From contig JBMNRP010000016.1 in the NCBI GenBank assembly GCA_050944685.1, positions 1 through 59,730 on the forward strand: 59,730 nucleotides of DNA, in the 5' to 3' direction. Under the pieces are notes generated by a model, which ran no database searches, had not been told where the DNA came from, and worked only from the letters and a program-made list of their open reading frames with translations. Source of the DNA: CADBRN01 sp050944685. Its GTDB lineage: Bacteria; Bacillota; Clostridia; Lachnospirales; Lachnospiraceae. A program made the position numbers and the translations under genes. Below are positions 58,852-59,730 of this stretch, piece by piece (the stretch's first letter is position 1; every line of letters starts with the position of its first letter).

Positions 58852-59352
58852 TTACAGACAGATGCTTACTACTTCTCCGATGTACATTCTGTGTGCCTCT
58901 TCATCCGGCGCATAAAACATATCGGCGATCTCCGCCGGGATCTGATTTTTATCCAATGTCTGCTGGAATAGTTTTCTGCACTCAAATGTAATATCTGCCT
59001 CTTTATAATAAACAAACCCGTTATCCGAAACAGGTGTCAGGCTGGTTCCCTTAAGCCTGTCTCCATCACGTCCGGACCGGCTTCCCATCAACAGCAGGTC
59101 ATTTCTTCTGCTCTCCGGGAAGAAGCTGACTGTGAAACAGTCACTATCGTTCAGAATCTGATATGTGTATCGGAGCGGATTGATATATACAGATATAATC
59201 GGTCTTCCATTCTGCGGGGGCCCCCAGATTGTTCCCATGCTGCCCCAGCTGATTGTCATCGAATTATACCGTTCAGGTGTACCTGCCGTAACAATTGCCC
59301 AGCGCTTGTCAAAAAGATTAAAAATATCTGTCTTGAATTCCGATGGTTTCAT
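58852..59352 (-). CDS. Flavin reductase-family protein
   Basis: A 166-residue FMN-binding split-barrel protein. Features are MTISWGSMGTIWGPPQNGRPIISVYINPLRYTYQIL (flavin-binding barrel) and FTVSFFPESRRNDLLLMGSRSGRDGDRL. GGAGG lies eight bases before the ATG at 59352; two upstream in-frame ATGs are less well placed. The gene is convergent with the exporter. Function may be flavin reduction or nitro-reduction of small molecules. Confidence 0.9.
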   Translation of the reverse strand: MKPSEFKTDIFNLFDKRWAIVTAGTPERYNSMTISWGSMGTIWGPPQNGRPIISVYINPLRYTYQILNDSDCFTVSFFPESRRNDLLLMGSRSGRDGDRLKGTSLTPVSDNGFVYYKEADITFECRKLFQQTLDKNQIPAEIADMFYAPDEEAHRMYIGEVVSICL

Positions 59353-59374
59353 TTCTGTAACCTCCATTGAAAAA

Positions 59375-59611
59375 TCACATTGACGCCTTGTAAATCTTAT
59401 ATACATCCTCCCATGTCAGACGCTCCGGCTGTCCGACCATACCATCCGGATAATCCCGAACTGGATCCATCATTCTGTATCGGGAATCTGTTTTTATTGT
59501 ACTATAAAGGGCAAAAATCAAACGCAAAATTTTACGTTTTATTTTCCGTTTGAAAAGCAACCGCGGCTTTGTTGTAAGCCATTCCGTGTACCTCCAATCT
59601 GAATTTACCAA
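59375..59611 (-). CDS. Small uncertain reading frame
   Basis: I do not recognise this 78-residue frame. Its C-terminal part reads RMMDPVRDYPDGMVGQPERL and then TWEDVYKIYKASM; it could be a fragment of a larger gene. The best ribosome site in the region (TTGGAGG) points at a different ATG, in another frame, near 59584, that stops after 16 codons. An A+T-rich promoter-like stretch (TACAAT) also runs through it. I treat it as doubtful. Confidence 0.25.
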   Translation of the reverse strand: MVNSDWRYTEWLTTKPRLLFKRKIKRKILRLIFALYSTIKTDSRYRMMDPVRDYPDGMVGQPERLTWEDVYKIYKASM

Positions 59612-59632
59612 CTATAATACCATCGGTACAAT

Positions 59633-59730
59633 TTAATGCTCTCTTGTGAATTTTGAAACAGCTTCTTTGATTTCTTCCCTATGTCCTTTCATTAAATGTC
59701 CGCCGTTTTCAAAAGAAATAAAGGTACAAT
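59633..59730 (-). CDS. Alpha/beta hydrolase, partial (3' end only)
   Basis: The window ends inside this gene. The visible C-terminal residues are CTFISFENGGHLM, then KGHREEIKEAVSKFTREH and a stop at 59633-59635. GGH with the catalytic His and the following amphipathic helix match the end of alpha/beta hydrolases. Confidence 0.65.
   Translation of the reverse strand, partial: CTFISFENGGHLMKGHREEIKEAVSKFTREH

Overview
The window reads as chromosomal DNA of a gut-type, low-to-mid GC Gram-positive anaerobe of the class Clostridia, most like Lachnospiraceae or a close relative. The evidence is the gene set: DUF4364, a bile salt hydrolase close to the Clostridium type, an L-lactate dehydrogenase, a LUD-domain protein, an AmmeMemoRadiSam set, GH39 remnants, PadR regulators and strong AGGAGG-type ribosome binding sites. 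Species assignment is not possible from this sequence alone. I saw no rRNA, tRNA, CRISPR array, phage module or complete insertion sequence.

Left third (1-21703), mostly core metabolism and cell surface. It opens with a 118-bp run of small hairpins (unidentified, possibly a mobile-element end or structured RNA). Then come an amino-acid ABC importer with dtd in one leftward operon, gpmI, DUF4364, a prolyl-tRNA editing-domain protein, a secreted DUF5648/transglutaminase surface protein divergent from an ArsR regulator with tandem operators, an AmmeMemoRadiSam pair (fused A+B plus radical SAM enzyme), an MBOAT/DHHW polysaccharide O-acetylation pair, a macrodomain protein, pgeF, pyk, nhaC, bile salt hydrolase, a C_GCAxxG_C_C protein and ldh.

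Middle (21828-34562), accessory and regulatory. It holds a PadR-DUF2812 pair in which DUF2812 is broken by a one-base deletion, a cysteine-rich protein of unknown function, a LUD protein, ogt, a two-gene operon of an FAD oxidoreductase and a class I glutamine amidotransferase-type hydrolase, an ABC exporter (ATPase plus two permeases) divergent from a NarL-type two-component system, a patatin-like protein and a Rossmann-fold NAD(P)-binding protein.

Right (34787-59730), dense in one-component regulators paired with enzymes or pumps. It holds a CrtI-like flavoprotein with a ferredoxin reductase under a divergent LysR, mntP under a yybP-ykoY manganese riboswitch with a terminator, an HXXEE membrane protein and CocE-type hydrolase opposite a TetR, a MATE pump with its own TetR and an intervening terminator, an epimerase/reductase, an OmpR-type two-component system with two PepSY proteins, a metal P-type ATPase opposite another TetR, a nitroreductase, two truncated genes meeting head to head (an unidentified frameshifted fragment and a GH39 beta-xylosidase tail), a TPR membrane protein, a PadR with a NapH-like ferredoxin membrane protein, a two-gene ABC exporter, a flavin reductase-family protein and the 3' end of an alpha/beta hydrolase.

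No single novel defence or biosynthetic system stands out. The best candidates for follow-up are the decayed GH39 junction (52754-54210), the Cys-rich unknown protein (22773-23681), the LysR/flavoprotein/ferredoxin module, the fused AmmeMemoRadiSam protein, and the structured left edge.
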